Assembly: GCF_963082655.1 (NCBI RefSeq)
Contig: NC_081552.1
Location: forward strand, 68,245,465 to 68,309,464
DNA: 64,000 nt
Reading direction: 5' to 3'
Origin: Stomoxys calcitrans
Taxonomy: Eukaryota > Arthropoda > Insecta > Diptera > Muscidae
This document shows, piece after piece, positions 52,325 through 63,928 of the stretch. The notes under the pieces are model-generated. The model was given only the letters and a program-made list of their open reading frames with translations, had not been told where the DNA came from and ran no database searches. A program made the translations under genes and the position numbers. Position 1 is the first letter of the stretch. Each line of letters starts with the position of its first letter.

Positions 52325-53700
52325 CAGTAAGATTTTCAAAATGACAAAATCATTATAATATTCTACAAAGACAACATTTTGATGAGACCAGCGCCTCTAC
52401 AAATTATTTTTCCTAAGGACAAAATTGTATTGAAATTCTTAAAATAAGCAAACTTTTTCCTAAACAAACTTTAATTAAATTTTTCTAAAGACAAAATTTC
52501 ATCGTAACATTCTCTAATGACAAAACTTCAGCACGGGCCGCACCCTCCTCGAAATTATTTTTTTAAGACAAAATTTCTAAAATTTTTTTTAAAGACAACA
52601 TTTTAACCATTTTTTTTAAGTCAAAATTTTTTATGAAAGAATTCAATAAAATGTTTTCTAAAGACTAAATTCCAGCGGAAAACTCTCTAAAGACAACCTA
52701 ACCTCAAGATTATTTTTTAAATCCAAAATTTCAATAAAATTTTGCACTTTGCGAAACTACATTTTGCAAAAATTTTTAAAGTCGTTTCATTATGCTTATC
52801 TGTCCCAAACAACATTTTCTTAACATTTTTTCTATAGACAACTTTCAATAAATATTTTTTAAGAAAAAAATGTTTAACCTATTACGTCGGACCCTCGATT
52901 CCGTTCTTCGATTATAATGCGCAATTTTATATATTAATATTTGGAGAATTTATATTGACGTAGCAATTTTTTTTAAATATTTTGAATTTTAAAAATGTTT
53001 GAAAAAAAAAAATTTTATTTCCTAAACCCCAACAACAAAATATCATTTTTTTTTTTTAAATATTTTATGACCATTTAGCGAAGAAAGCTGGATCTAATGA
53101 GTTTGGCATAAAATCGCACCTGCAGTCGATAGAAGTAGGTAGTAGTAAAATTATTTGTTTATACAGAAACCATCAAATGCAACAACACATTAAAGCGGAT
53201 TCCAGAAAGCTCACTACTAAGAATTTTAAGAAATTTTTTCATTTGATTTTTGGGATATAAAAAATTGTCGACTTTTCACAAGCCTGTTTTTCCCCAAAAT
53301 ATGACTGGTTTCAGTCGTCCTCTTTATGTCAATCCAAATTTTATTTCAATACCTCTTTCCTAACTCGAGCTAAATTTTTTCTAAGGCAGCTCTATTCTTG
53401 GGTATTTTTCGTCGCTGATGGGTTAATGCATTTTCTTAAAAGAACGAAACGCAATGTCATTTTTTCAAAAGACAACATTTATGAGATTGTTTTGAACGAT
53501 CATGGAAGCTTCATGGAATTTTCTTGCCAAAATAAAAATTGTTGCGAAAGACAACATTTTTCTAAAACATAATTCTATATAAATTTTCTCTTAATTCTCG
53601 TTTTATTATTTTAATCGAATTTTCATCTGTAGAAAAAAATTATTGAAAAATGTCTAACTGAAATATTTTGCTTGTTAGTCTGAAACCCCTCTCCAACGCA
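52325..53700. repeat. AT-rich degenerate repeats of a TTTCTAAAGACAAAATTTC motif
   Basis: Variants of TCTAAAGACAAAATTTCA recur at irregular 30-60 bp spacing at 52370-52880 and again, weaker, at 53440-53620. This resembles simple interspersed motifs common in fly introns. No open frame or terminal structure is seen. Much of 52900-53440 and 53650-53700 has nothing recognisable. Confidence 0.5.
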
Positions 53701-54035
53701 TAATTAGTAATATTTAATTATAAATTGTTTAAGCATAATTCTTAAAACTCGAAATGGTCACTCAGATTACTTTACATTTTAAAATAATAATTTCAAATAA
53801 AACCAACGAAATAGTTTTATTTGAAAAAAATTTTCTTGGAATTCCATAATTTACAATACAGTATTAAAGGAAATTGATACGGAGCTCATAGGGATTAAGG
53901 GACGAAAATTCTAGTTGAAACTTGTTAGTTCTGTTGGCTTACCGTACCATAGCGACCGTAGATTTGAGCATAATGAAGTATTATCCGAAATATTAAAAAA
54001 AAAACTTTTTGAATTTTTGATTTTTTTCTTTATGT
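53700..54035. other. Unassigned AT-rich spacer
   Basis: Nothing recognised. Confidence 0.4.
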
Positions 54036-54435
54036 GTTACTAACTGACGCTCCGCTGCGCCTTCTTTTACTTTATATGGAAAAAAATGTTCCTTGGAATT
54101 TTTACTGCCGACAATTATAGAGATTTTAGTGAAATACCATGCTATGAAAATAGTACATCGCTTGACTAACAGTTCATCAATATAAGTGCCTTTATCTGAA
54201 TCCCATATGATCTTAATTGGCTTATGAATTTAAGATGGGATATAAGGTTTACTCCATTCTTAAAATACTTTATTTCAGCCCGATATTCTCATGATATCTG
54301 ATATAGGGGTGTTTTCGGTGCTGAGGTGGTTCCCCAGACACTTGGCCCTGAAAAAATATCACCATCGTGCTCTTCTTTCAAATACCATTTATTTAAACCC
54401 CATATTGCCATTGGTGCTCTATTCTCATATACCTA
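54036..54435 (-). mobile_element. Reversed Helitron 3' end
   Basis: ACTAACTGACGCTCCGCTGCGCCTTC is the reverse complement of the Helitron 3' terminus, and TTTATATGGAAAAAAATGTTCC, AATACCATGCTATGAAAA and GCCTTTATCTGAATCCCATATGATC follow as in 9400-9540 reversed. It is truncated near 54430. Confidence 0.82.
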
Positions 54436-55175
54436 TATATCATTTATTTGATGTTTAGCTTTCAATTTTCAAGCTTTTAATAAAATTGAAATTTGGCCGT
54501 TTTCATATTCATGTTTTACAACACCACAAAAAGTTGTATTGCCTTTTTTGGCATTCCTTTAACACGGCCCTACTTATCTACAATACATCGGAATATGTAT
54601 GTAGACATAAATAAAATTATAACACATAAATAATTTTCATGTTATTGTTATGCACCAACACTTCACAAAAGAAACACCATAATATCAAACCAATGGAACC
54701 CGTTTAACAAATCGCATAACATATCCCAATGTCATTTCTCATGGAATTATCATCATCACATTAGGTTGCCAAGACATGAGGCGGCAGAAAAATTTAATCA
54801 AAACTAAAATATCTTCTTGAGCCAGAAAAATTCTCATGGGGAGATGGGAGCAACAGTTTTGATGCAATACTTCTAAGCTCATCATCATTAAACTTTGTTA
54901 GGCCACACAGTTTCAAGGCGGCATTAAGTGATCCGTTAAAAAAAAGGCTGCCCTTAACATCCCGCACTTCTCGCAACACAGCCACAATCACCACGCTGCA
55001 CTCAATCAATGAACTTCACATAGCCAGGCTGACTAAGGACCATGCATTTCTTAACAGCGAAAATACGATTTGTTATGGAGTGGAACAAGTTTTGAAAAAC
55101 TTCTGTTAGTATTTCGTCCTATGCGATTTTTAGGACGGAAGTAGACTCGTACGGCTTTCCATTGTTTGAAACTAT
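54435..55175. other. Unassigned stretch
   Basis: A 71-codon minus-strand frame at 54794-55009 (starts MIECSVVIVAVLREVRDVKG) has protein-like composition but no recognised domain. It lies downstream, in transcript sense, of the Tc1 relic and might be its decayed end. Confidence 0.3.
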
Positions 55176-55177
55176 TC

Positions 55178-55460
55178 GTTCTAAGACTCCCCAGACGACT
55201 CTGGATCAAGTGCGGACCAATTTAAATCTTCAGTAGTTTTAGAAGAAAGACACGGTTTTGTGGCACGCGACTTGTAGATTTTGGCATAATCCTGCTGAAA
55301 ATTATATCCTTGTTCACCAATTTCCAAGCCAGGGGAAGCTTGACAGGAAAAGCTCTCCAAATCATGACGTATCACTACTAAAATTTCGTTTTGTTTCCTT
55401 TGGATTTTATTTGCGTAAAGCACGATAGCAATACTAGAAACCATCGGGTCCATCAATATC
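55178..55460 (-). pseudogene. Tc1-type transposase catalytic-region relic
   Basis: The 91-codon minus-strand frame contains EQGYNFQQDYAKIYKSRATK, which fits the FQQDNAxxHxxxxTK motif of Tc1-family transposases, with the second catalytic Asp retained and Asn changed to Tyr. After it, LNWSALDPES is the equivalent of the WPAxSPDLNPIE motif, with SPD changed to DPE and the frame ending at a stop soon after. The spacing between the two motifs is about right for a DD34-type enzyme. The amino-terminal half is not identifiable (VSSIAIVLYANKI may be a part). No inverted repeats are seen. Confidence 0.55.
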
Positions 55461-55734
55461 CAACAATTTTTTATTCATTACTTAATAAAACCTTTTTCTA
55501 TTTTCCCCCAAAGTCCATATGGTTTTTAGCCCTTTAAAAAGACTATGCAGGAAGAGCCAATTTCATCATAAAAATGGAGTCCGAAGATTTTAAAACTGGG
55601 GTTTCCAGTCTAGTAGTGACTGGGAGGTTAAACGGGTTTTTATTTGTGACACCAAGACATTTTCTCGGAAAGCTGTTCGTATAATTAGCGGTTTCGGGTT
55701 AGTTGACTGGACAAGTGTGTTTGTATGTAATAGT

Positions 55735-55855
55735 TGGATGTCTTGTTTTTGTAGAAACATATGAAGTGAAAATACTCTTAAGAGCATAGTTTCAACCTAG
55801 AAGACATACCTTTTTGACAAATCCTATTGACGAGTTTGATCTAGTTTACCCTGCA
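55735..55855. repeat. Unnamed dispersed repeat, copy 2
   Basis: TACTCTTAAGAGCATAGTTTCAACCTAGAAGACATACC, then TTTTTGACAAATCCTATTGACGAGTTT, nearly matches 46990-47065. Confidence 0.6.
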
Positions 55856-55859
55856 GCCG

Positions 55860-56225
55860 AACAATAATATGGTTTTTAACGTTGTGAAAGTTTTGGGTTC
55901 CACCCAGGACTCCTTCTTCTACTATAATCTGAACCCAAATTTAAAAAATTTTCAAAAGCATTTAAGCACCTCCCTATTTTCTTTGCAATCGCCTGATTCT
56001 AGAACCTTTTGACCTTTTAAAAACTCATATTTCTCTTTTATCTTCCGCTAATAAAGGGTTTTCACGTGTCATTTCCTGATTCGGGCGTTTCTAAGAAAAA
56101 AATTTGGTAAGAATAAATATTTTCCCAATTATCAAATCTGTTGGTCATCAAGAACTCTATAACAATGTGTTTGATTTTGTCTATGTTCATAAAAATGCAG
56201 GTTCAATCTCTAAAATTTACTGAAC
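55860..56225. other. Unassigned spacer
   Basis: Nothing recognised. Confidence 0.35.
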
Positions 56226-56489
56226 CTATATTTATTTATTTATGGATTAATTGTCTACACAACTAGATATTAATCTTATAATTAGAGTGTAGATTTATTG
56301 TTACATAATACATCCAACTAAGGTAGGTTACAATAAATAAAAAGTGGAACAAAACTGTGTTTACAAATAAAAAGTTAATAAAAAAAAACAGCAGTATGTA
56401 ATTGGGAATTTAACAAAAAGCATAAGTAAAAAATAAATACAGAAAAAAAAAATTAAAAAAAAATTTTAAAGCAAAATTTAAAGAAATTA

Positions 56490-58730
56490 AATTTCAGTTA
56501 ACTATGAGAAAAATTTAATAAGCCTTTTTTTAAATGTAATCGTGTTGCTGATGCATCGTGTGGTAGATTATTCCAAAGACATACATATGTTGGTAATATA
56601 AAATTGTCGTTCAGACATAAGACTCCGTCTTCTAAAAGGTATTAACTTTCTTCCTCTAACAGATTGGGCAAATCTCAGTCTCTCAAACAAATATCTGGGT
56701 TTCTTTTCCACAATAATCTACGATTCCACAATAAGCTAAGATATTAACGATCTGGTATTTAGAAGATTGTTGAAACTAAGTCCAAATAGAGAATCTACAT
56801 ATTTTGAAACATGGACTATGCTCTTAAGAGCTACATTCAATTTTAGGAGGCTCCAAGAATCACAATTCGAAAAAAGTTCACATCCAGAAGAATTCGGATA
56901 TTTATGGGTGTAAAAGAGTGTGTGATCTATAAAGCACGAAGCTTTGCATAAATCTGCCCGGCTGCAATGTTAGCATGATCGGACCATCTCAAAGAACTGT
57001 TAAAAACCACGCCTAAATTCTTCGCACTTCATACAATATCAATCCTCTGACCACTTACGTAAATATCCGGTTGTCGCATGTTGAAATTCTTGTTTTTGTG
57101 AACAACCAAACATTTAGACTTGGATTAAACAACAAACCGTTTGCAGTCGCCCAGTCATAAACGCGATGTAGGTCCGCATTAAGTTTACTTCTGCAGTCGT
57201 CTACATTGTCCACAAAGCTGCTTTGAAAACTCTGCACGTCATCAGCATACATCATCATCTGACCGTGTGCTAGTTGACGAGGCAAGTCGTTCGCATGTAA
57301 TTCACAAAGAAGTGGACCTATAATCGAGCTCAGATACGACATAATCAGACTCGTTGCCGTTGATGTGAAGTTAAAAAAAGCGTGCTTAGTTCGGCCGGGC
57401 CGAATCTTATATACCCTCCACCATGGATCGCATTTGTCGAGTGCTTTTCCCGGCATCTCTTCTTAGACAAAAAAAGGATATAAGAAAAGATTTGCTCTGC
57501 TATTAGGGCGATATCAAGATAAGGTACGGTTTGGACCACAATTAAATTATATGTTGGAGACCTGTGTAAAATGTCAGCCAATTCGAATAAGAATTGCGCC
57601 CTTTGGGGGCTCAAGAAGCAAAATAGAGAGATCGATTTATATGGGAGCTGTATCGGGCTATAGACCGATTCAGACCATAATAAACACGTATGTTGATGGT
57701 CATGAGAGAATCCGTCGTACAAAATTTCAGGCAAATGAAATAATAATTGCAACCTCTAGAGGCTCAAGAAGTGAAGATATGGCAGCTATATCAGGTTATG
57801 GACCACTTTGAACCATACTTGGCACAGTTGTTGGATATCATAACAAAACACGTCTTGCAAAATGTCATCCCAATCGGATAAGAATTGCGCACTCTATATG
57901 GCAGCTATATCAGGTTATGGATCGATTTAAACCTTACTTGGCACAGTTATTGGATATCATAACAAAATACGTCGTGCAAAATTTCATCCTAATCGGATAA
58001 GAACTGCGCACTCTAGAGGCTCAAGAAGTCAAGACCCAAGATCGGTTTATATGGCAGCTATATCAAAACATGGACCGATATGGCCCATCTACAATACCAA
58101 TACCGACCTACTCTAATAAGAAGTATTTGTTCGAAATTTCAAGCGGCTAGCTTTACTCCTTCGGAATTAGCGTGCTTCGACAGACAGACGGACGGACATG
58201 GCTAGATCGACATAAAATGTCGCGACGATCAAGAATATATACTTTATGGGGTCTCAGACGAATATTTTGAGTAGTTACAAACAGAATGACAAAATTAGTA
58301 TACCGCCCATCCTATGGTGGAGGGTATAAAAATTCCATAGTTCCATGCACAATTTCAGGTGATTAACCGTGTCGAAAGCTTTGAAGTGATCCACAAGAAG
58401 CAGAAAGCCAATTCTGTTCTCATCAATGTCATTTCTGATCGATTCAGCCACTTCAATCAATGCAGTAATGCAGCTATGATCAGAACGGAAGCCGGACTAT
58501 ATTCTGACAACAGGGACTCTTAGTGAAGATATACCGACTTCTGTCCATGAAGAATTTTCTCGAAAACCTTAAAGAGATAGCATAAAATTGATATCGGTCG
58601 ATAATCAACGTTGGATTTGGGAATGGGGATAACCTTTGCATGCTTCCAAGTAATAGCATACACACTGGAGCTCAAAATTGAATTAAACAGGTACGTAAAG
58701 TACGGTAGGAGATATGGAAGTAACATTCGT
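56490..58730 (-). pseudogene. CR1/jockey-like ORF2: RT and C-terminal domain
   Basis: RT motifs in order are WKHAKVIPIPKSNVDYRPIS (near 58590-58650), VAESIRNDIDEN with LLVDHFKAFDTVNHLKLCME (catalytic Asp; 58340-58455), then after the mini-me NFTSTATSLIMSYLS, SIIGPLLCELHANDLP, MMMYADDVQSFQSS (two catalytic Asps; 57237-57260) and YDWATANGLLFNPS. The C-terminal region near 56520-56700 reads LRFAQSVRGRKLIPFRRRSL followed by ICLWNNLPHDASA. Breaks include a deleted block between LWNF and the palm, plus frameshifts near 57060 and 58500. It matches the 33565-36130 relic motif by motif. No endonuclease part is visible. It is inactive. Confidence 0.83.
57372..58331 (-). mobile_element. Mini-me-type element, family A, intact ends, inside an RT
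   Basis: The left end carries GCGTGCTTAG, TTCGGCCGGGCCGAA (57390-57404) and TATATACCCTCCACCATGG. The middle has about five reversed units, the (GACGGACGG) tract at 58187-58200 and AAGAATATATACTTTATGGGG. The right end is CCATCCTATGGTGGAGGGTATAAAAA. The flanks read, on the minus strand, CTATGGAATTTT and AACTTCACATC, which join to give a continuous RT frame (LWNF then NFTS). Confidence 0.92.
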
Positions 58731-58744
58731 ACAAATCACACCTG

Positions 58745-59080
58745 TTTTCCATAAATTTGAAATATTTTAGCAATATTTATTGAAAAACGTAAAAATTTAA
58801 TATTTATGCGTTGTAAAATACTAGAACACCTATAAAAAATAAAAAATATAAATTTTATTTCTGGAATTTTAATTTTTTCCCTTATGTTTTCGGTTGAAGC
58901 TATACTTATTTCGCGCACTCTTCCTTAATGGAACGGCCAAATTTGCAGTTTGCAAATGAACCATACTTGATGATCACTTTCCCAAACGACGTAAATCTAT
59001 AAAAGCAATATTTCATACAATTAGCCTTAGATCAGGTTAGGTTTAAGTTGCAGTCTGCTATAAATTGTAATACCACAAGA
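58745..59080. other. Unassigned spacer
   Basis: AT-rich; nothing recognised. Confidence 0.35.
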
Positions 59081-59084
59081 GCAG

Positions 59085-60310
59085 GAGAAGGAGGATGCCT
59101 AGTAGTTCCTGCCGTTAAACCATCCAGATCGATTTAAAAAGCCCAACAACTTGCGAGTGTTCACATCCGCTAAATTAGACAAGTTCTCAAAGACGTACAA
59201 GAACCTAAAGTGGGACATCTTATGATTACAAGTGCAAGGCTGAAACTCATCAGACGTTCTGAATTCCCGCTTCCTTGACGTACTCACAGCTTTTGCAGAA
59301 GACGTTACTTGCAAACTCCAGTCTGTCAACATGTTTTCCATACAGTGACCTGTCTTTACAGATACAATGGCTAATACGTCTGTTCTAGCCAGCGAGAGCA
59401 AAGCGGTAAACCTTCTCATGTCTAGATTAGGACACATAAAAGGATTGATACACACTGTAGTGGCCGGGTAAGCTCTTCGATATGACCAGTTCTAGATCTT
59501 TAGAGTACACCCCAAAGCCCACCTGGTCGTCTAATTCTATTATCAGGGATATCGTAGTTCCAATTAGTTCTATCAGGAATAGTTGTGCCGTACTTTCTTT
59601 TTCAAAAAGCGGCTCAGCCAATGTGTAAACCCCACTGCCTAGGATATTGGGTATTGTATCAAGAATAACACAGTGTTCGTAGCTGAAATATGACCAAATA
59701 GAAAGTTCCCCAAGCCTACCACCAATGGTTGCAGCAAATTGTCTAGTGGCATTAGGTGTAGCATTTAGTTCAGTGCATCAGATGGTGTTGTCCTCAGTGC
59801 GGCTGTGATGCACAAACCAACCATCCTTTGGCCATCAGGCTGAGTATTGAACAGTAGGTAAACTTTTAATCACCGTCCACCAGACCATACCGTCATATAG
59901 CACTATAGGTCTTACACCTGCAGTATACAACCAGTGCATGAGACGCGGTTAATCCGCCAACTTTTGCCAATGGCTCTCTTGCAGGTTCATAGACAAGAGT
60001 GGCCTTTCTTGCCTTCCAGCAAAACACCCAGGTATTTTGCGTTTTCTTTAAATGCAGCATTCTTTCCTCCTAAGCGGACGGATGACACCGTGGGCAACTT
60101 GTAGCTTCTGCTGAAAATAACTACTTTTGTCTTGCACGGATTTACGCCTAGATTACTTTCGGTAGCCCACTTAGCTGTTGCACGTAGAGCTTCTTGAAGT
60201 ATGTCTCTTAGAGTGCTAGCAAACTTTTTTCTAACCGCAATAGCCCTCATCAGCATACGGAACCATGTTTACACCTTCTTCTTCAAGAGACAATAATATA
60301 TTGTTAATGT
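59085..60310 (-). pseudogene. I-like ORF2 3' half: RT end, connection, RNase H, C-terminus
   Basis: This is the best preserved 3' half of the family. RT end at 60000-60256: TLRDILQEALRATAKWATES, NPCKTKVVIFSRSY, AAFKENAKYLGVLLEGKKGH. Connection at 59640-59960: SHALVVYC and further out of frame the RLRELSLWSC equivalent, broken by stops. RNase H at 59470-59600: ELDDQVGFGVYSKDLEL with SLPGHYSVYQ, where the first Asp motif (TDGSK) is lost to a small deletion. C-terminal block at 59100-59460: MCINPFMCPNLDMRRFTALL, SLARTDVLAIVSVKTGHC, then FRFLYVFENLSNLADVNTRK, LLGFLNRSGWF. It aligns with 14185-14460 and 21770-22560. Several stops make it inactive. Confidence 0.82.
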
Positions 60311-60529
60311 TAACCAATTTTGTAAATCTATAAATCCCAAGTCTGTCGTAATGCATCTTTTAGTAAGTAGGTTAATAATAAACTTTTTTACGGTAGTGGT
60401 GACGTCTAAAAACTCCACCTCATTCATAATTGACGTCGCACAGTGTTGCCAAATCGAAAAATCTTGGAAATAATTCTGGAACTTTTGAGCGGATAAAGAT
60501 ATGTATACAAAACTTCACATTGTCAATGT

Positions 60530-60645
60530 TGAGGTGTTCCAATAAGTGTGCAAAACTTGGGGGCCCTAGTGAATCCAGGGGCTGGTCCATGGGGCTTACA
60601 AGTTGGTCACCTCGAGCTTGTCAAATTTTGAATTACTGGCCAAAC
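60530..60645 (+). repeat. Diverged arm of the 4862-5815 fold-back repeat
   Basis: GGGGCTTACAAGTTGGTCACCTCG, AAATTTTGAATT and CTGGCCAAACAGTCATTT follow the order of GGCCCTTAAGATTGGTCACCTCG, AAAAATTGTTC and CTGCCAAATCTTCATTT at 4887-4950. Confidence 0.4.
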
Positions 60646-60731
60646 AGTCATTTATGCGCCGATGGGCTTGGTTTTTTTTTCAAATATAGAGCTCATAAAA
60701 ATCTACAAAAAACCTGCTAAAATGTCACGTA

Positions 60732-61338
60732 AAGGGTGATTTTTTTGAGGTTAGGATTTTCATGCATTAGTATTTGACAGATCACGTGGGATTTCAGACA
60801 TGGTGTCAAAGAGAAAGATGCTCAGTATGCTTTGACATTTCATCATGAATAGACTTACTAACGAGCCACGCTTGCAAATCATTGAATTTTATTACCAAAA
60901 TCAGTGTTCGGTTCGAAATGTGTTCATTCACCGTAACGTTGCGTCCAACAGCATCTTTGAAAAAATACGGTCCAATGATTCCACCAGCGTACAAACCACA
61001 CCAAATAGTGCATTTTTCGGGATGCATGGGCAGTTCTTGAACGGCTTCTGGTTGCTCTTCACTCCAAATGCGGCAATTTTGCTTATTTACGTAGCCATTC
61101 AACCAGAAATGAGCCTCATCGCTTAACAAAATTTGTCAAAATTTGAACACATTTCGAACCGAACACTGATTTTGGTAATAAAATTCAATGATTTGCAAGC
61201 GTTGCTCGTTAGTAAGTCTATTCATGATGAAATGTCAAAGCATACTGAGCATCTTTCTCTTTGACACCATGTCTGAAATCCCACGTGATCTGTCAAATAC
61301 TAATGCATGAAAATCCTAACCTCAAAAAAATCACCCTT
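60732..61338. mobile_element. 607-bp fold-back MITE of a rosa-type mariner, copy 3
   Basis: 195-bp terminal inverted repeats (60732-60926 and 61144-61338) flanked by TA (60730-60731 and 61339-61340). The 217-bp centre is the reverse complement of that in copy 2, so the whole element is inserted in the opposite direction. Sequence is almost identical to copy 2. Only a short transposase piece is present. Confidence 0.93.
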
Positions 61339-61344
61339 TATATC

Positions 61345-61710
61345 TCTAACGGTTTATGAGTTATTAATCTTACAACAATTTTTTTTTTTTTGAAAATTTT
61401 AGTCAATGTATCGCCGGTATATCTGAAATTGTAGGACTATTTGTAAACCGATTGAAAATTAGAATAATTACAAAATTTGTTGAGTATTTAAAAAAAAAAT
61501 TATGCGAATTGTCCTTTTCTATCAAAAGTTATTCGTTGCAGAATCTAAAATTTCCGAGAAAAAAAAATGCATTTTTTGGCAAAAAATTTAACATCATTAT
61601 TTCCTTCATAACTTTTTTGTTTTCTTCCAGCATGTGTTATTTTCTGTTTTAAAGAGGACTAAACGGAGTTGCGAATAATGCTGTAGAAGTCCCGATTTGA
61701 TCAACTTATA
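61345..61710. other. Unassigned AT-rich spacer
   Basis: Nothing recognised. Confidence 0.4.
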
Positions 61711-61712
61711 TA

Positions 61713-62794
61713 AAGGTTGATTTTTTAGCTATTTTCTTTTTGGCACCACTGGTTTAAACAACTCACTCTTGTTTTGTTCATACATCTTCATTTTTATAGA
61801 CCATACTTCTTCAGTATGTCTATAAATTAACCATGAATCGTCTTACAAACGAACAACACTTGCAAATTATTAAATTTTATTTTCAAAATACTAATTTTAT
61901 TATCAAAATAGCTCTGTTAAGAAAGTTTATCGCACGCTTCTTCCATTTTATGGTCCGTGTGCGAACTGAAGAAAATATCGCATCTGTATCGGCCAGTGTT
62001 AATGAGGACCATCAATTATCGATTCATAGACGTTCGCAGCAATTGCACCTCCGTTACTCAACAACGTGGGATATTTGCGGAAGGATTTAGGTGTGAAGCC
62101 TTTTAGAATACATCTGGTGGAAGAATTGAAGCTGAACGACCCACCGCAAGGCAGAATTTTTGGTGAATAGGCTCTTGGAAAGTTGGCCGAAAATGAATTT
62201 TTTTTATCAACAAAATGTGTGCAGCGACGAAGCTCGTTTCTGGCTCAATGAGGACGTAAATAAGCTGAATTGTCGAATTTGGAGTGAAGATCAGTCAGAA
62301 GCATTGCAAGAGCTACCAATGTATCCAGAAAAAGTCACAGTTTGGTGCAGTTTATGGGTTGGTGTCATCATTGGGCCGTACTTCTTTAAATATGATGCGA
62401 ATCGTAACATAACTGTGAATGGTGAGCCCTTCCGTGGGATGATATCCAGCTGTTTTTTAACCTAAAATGCAAAAGCTTGACTTGCATGACATGTGGTTTC
62501 AACAAGATGGTGCCACATGCCACACAACACGCAGGTCTATACAGACAAGCCCGCTTCAATCGACGCATTGGAAGACAACATTGAAGCATTTACTCGCCGA
62601 AATGTTGGTAAGAGTTTGCCAAAATTGGACTAAGCGGATGAACCATTTGAGGCGCAGTCACGGCCAACATTTACATGAAATAATCTTCAAACATTAAATT
62701 GTATGGATCGTACTATTGATTCAAATAAAGATTTCATGAATTTTGTGTGTTTTTTTTTCGAAAAACTTTCCTATAGCTCTTAAAAAATCAACCT
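61713..62794 (+). mobile_element. Rosa-type mariner element, about 1.08 kb, defective
   Basis: The ends AAGGTTGATTTTTTAGCTAT and ATAGCTCTTAAAAAATCAACCTT form inverted repeats with TA on both sides. It is collinear with 24473-25726, but with different deletions. Confidence 0.88.
61833..62697 (+). pseudogene. Rosa-type mariner transposase, deleted and frameshifted
   Basis: 61833-62090 starts MNRLTNEQHLQIIKFYFQNT, the amino-terminal helix-turn-helix, then skips to VRTEENIASVSASVNEDHQL. 62160-62465 holds CSDEARFWLNEDVNK with the first catalytic Asp, LQELPMYPEKVTVWCS and GPYFFKYDANRNITVNG. 62467-62697 holds KLDLHDMWFQQDGATCHTTR with the second catalytic Asp, then jumps to text from after the third Asp (SIQTSP is a shifted VYTDKP), ending NWTKRMNHLRRSHGQHLHEI and a basic end. 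The third Asp region is deleted. Frameshifts lie near 62090, 62160, 62465 and 62530. ATG at 61833 is the family's usual start. Confidence 0.85.
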
Positions 62795-62799
62795 TAGTA

Positions 62800-63240
62800 T
62801 GTATAGGCCGTCCCAAAATGTAAAATTTTTAGACAAAACAAAATGTTCCTCAGATTTCTCGAATCGCAAAGCACCGATTGCCAAGTTCTTAACACTTTCG
62901 AATAGCCCCACACTTATACTAACTAACTGCGAAAGGGTTCTACATCCTGGCTATAAACGTGTAAGAAATAGCTTGTTTACTAAAAAGGTACATTTTAGCC
63001 AGATTTATACTTTATTTTGGCCATTTGAAAAGCTGTTTATAACTTATTGATACATTTTTTAATTTCATTGCTTAAAGCACCATTTTATCTATAAACTGTG
63101 ATCAGGATAATCAGGATAAATAGCTATGCGTTCCGATTTTATAGCTCTCCAAAGTGACACGTAATTTTTCAAAAATAACTTTTAATTCTTTTTTTCGACT
63201 TTACCCCTAATATACAAATAATGTTCGGATTTTTTCCGCT
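62800..63240. other. Unassigned spacer
   Basis: Nothing recognised; an 83-codon open frame (62799-63050) has no known domain. Confidence 0.35.
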
Positions 63241-63245
63241 CAGTT

Positions 63246-63928
63246 TTTATACCCTCCACCATAAGATGGGGGGTATACTAATTTCGTCATTCTGATTGTA
63301 ACTACTCGAAATATTCGTCTGAGACCTCATAAAGTATATATATTCTTGATCGTCGTGAAATTTTATGTCGATCTAGCCATGTCCGTCCGTCTGTCCGTCC
63401 GTCCGTCCGTCTGTCTGTCGAAAGCACGCTAACTTCCGAAGGAGTAAAGCTAGCCGCTTGAAATTTTGCACAAATACTTCTTATTAGTGTAGGTCGGTTG
63501 GTATTGTAAATGGGCCATATCGGTCCATGTTTTGATATAGCTGCCATATAAACCGATCTGGGGTCTTGACTTCTTGAGCCTCTAGAGTGCGCAATTCTTA
63601 TCCGATTGGGATGAAATTTTGCACGACGTGTTTTGTTATGATATCCAACAACTGTGCCAAGTATGGTTCAAATCCGTCCATAACCAGATATAGCTGCCAT
63701 ATAAACCGATTTGGGATCTTGACTTCTTGAGCCTCTAGAGGTCGCAATTATTATCCGATTGGACTGAAATTTTGCACGACGTATTTTGTTATGATATCCA
63801 ACAACTGTGCCAAGTATGGTTCAAATAGGTTCATAACCTGATATAGCTGCAATATAAACCGATCTTGGGTTTTGATTTCTTGAGCCTCTAGAGGGCTCAA
63901 TTTCTATCCGATTTGGCTGAAATTTCGT
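63246..63928 (+). mobile_element. Mini-me-type element, family A, 3' part missing
   Basis: Starts TTTTTATACCCTCCACCATAAGATGGGGGG and has AAGTATATATATTCTTGATCG and a (GTCY)n run at 63381-63420. GATATAGC units lie at 63534, 63688 and 63840, giving a period of 152-154 bp. It is cut short by a second copy that starts at about 63931. Confidence 0.88.

Larger units (their letters stand above)
56229..58745 (-). mobile_element. CR1/jockey-like non-LTR element split by a mini-me insertion
   Basis: Coding pieces run from right to left on the minus strand: RT start at 58520-58726, motif A at 58275-58460, motif C at 57055-57371 and the C-terminal end at about 56500-56720. A 3' tail of TAAATA-type repeats follows near 56229-56245 (TATTTATTTATTTATGG on the plus strand). 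The mini-me at 57372-58331 sits inside the RT. The 5' part is truncated at about 58745. Confidence 0.82.

Noticed and set aside
54794..55009. 71-codon minus-strand frame as a host exon
   Set aside because: No domain, no splice context that I can support, and it lies beside a Tc1 relic.
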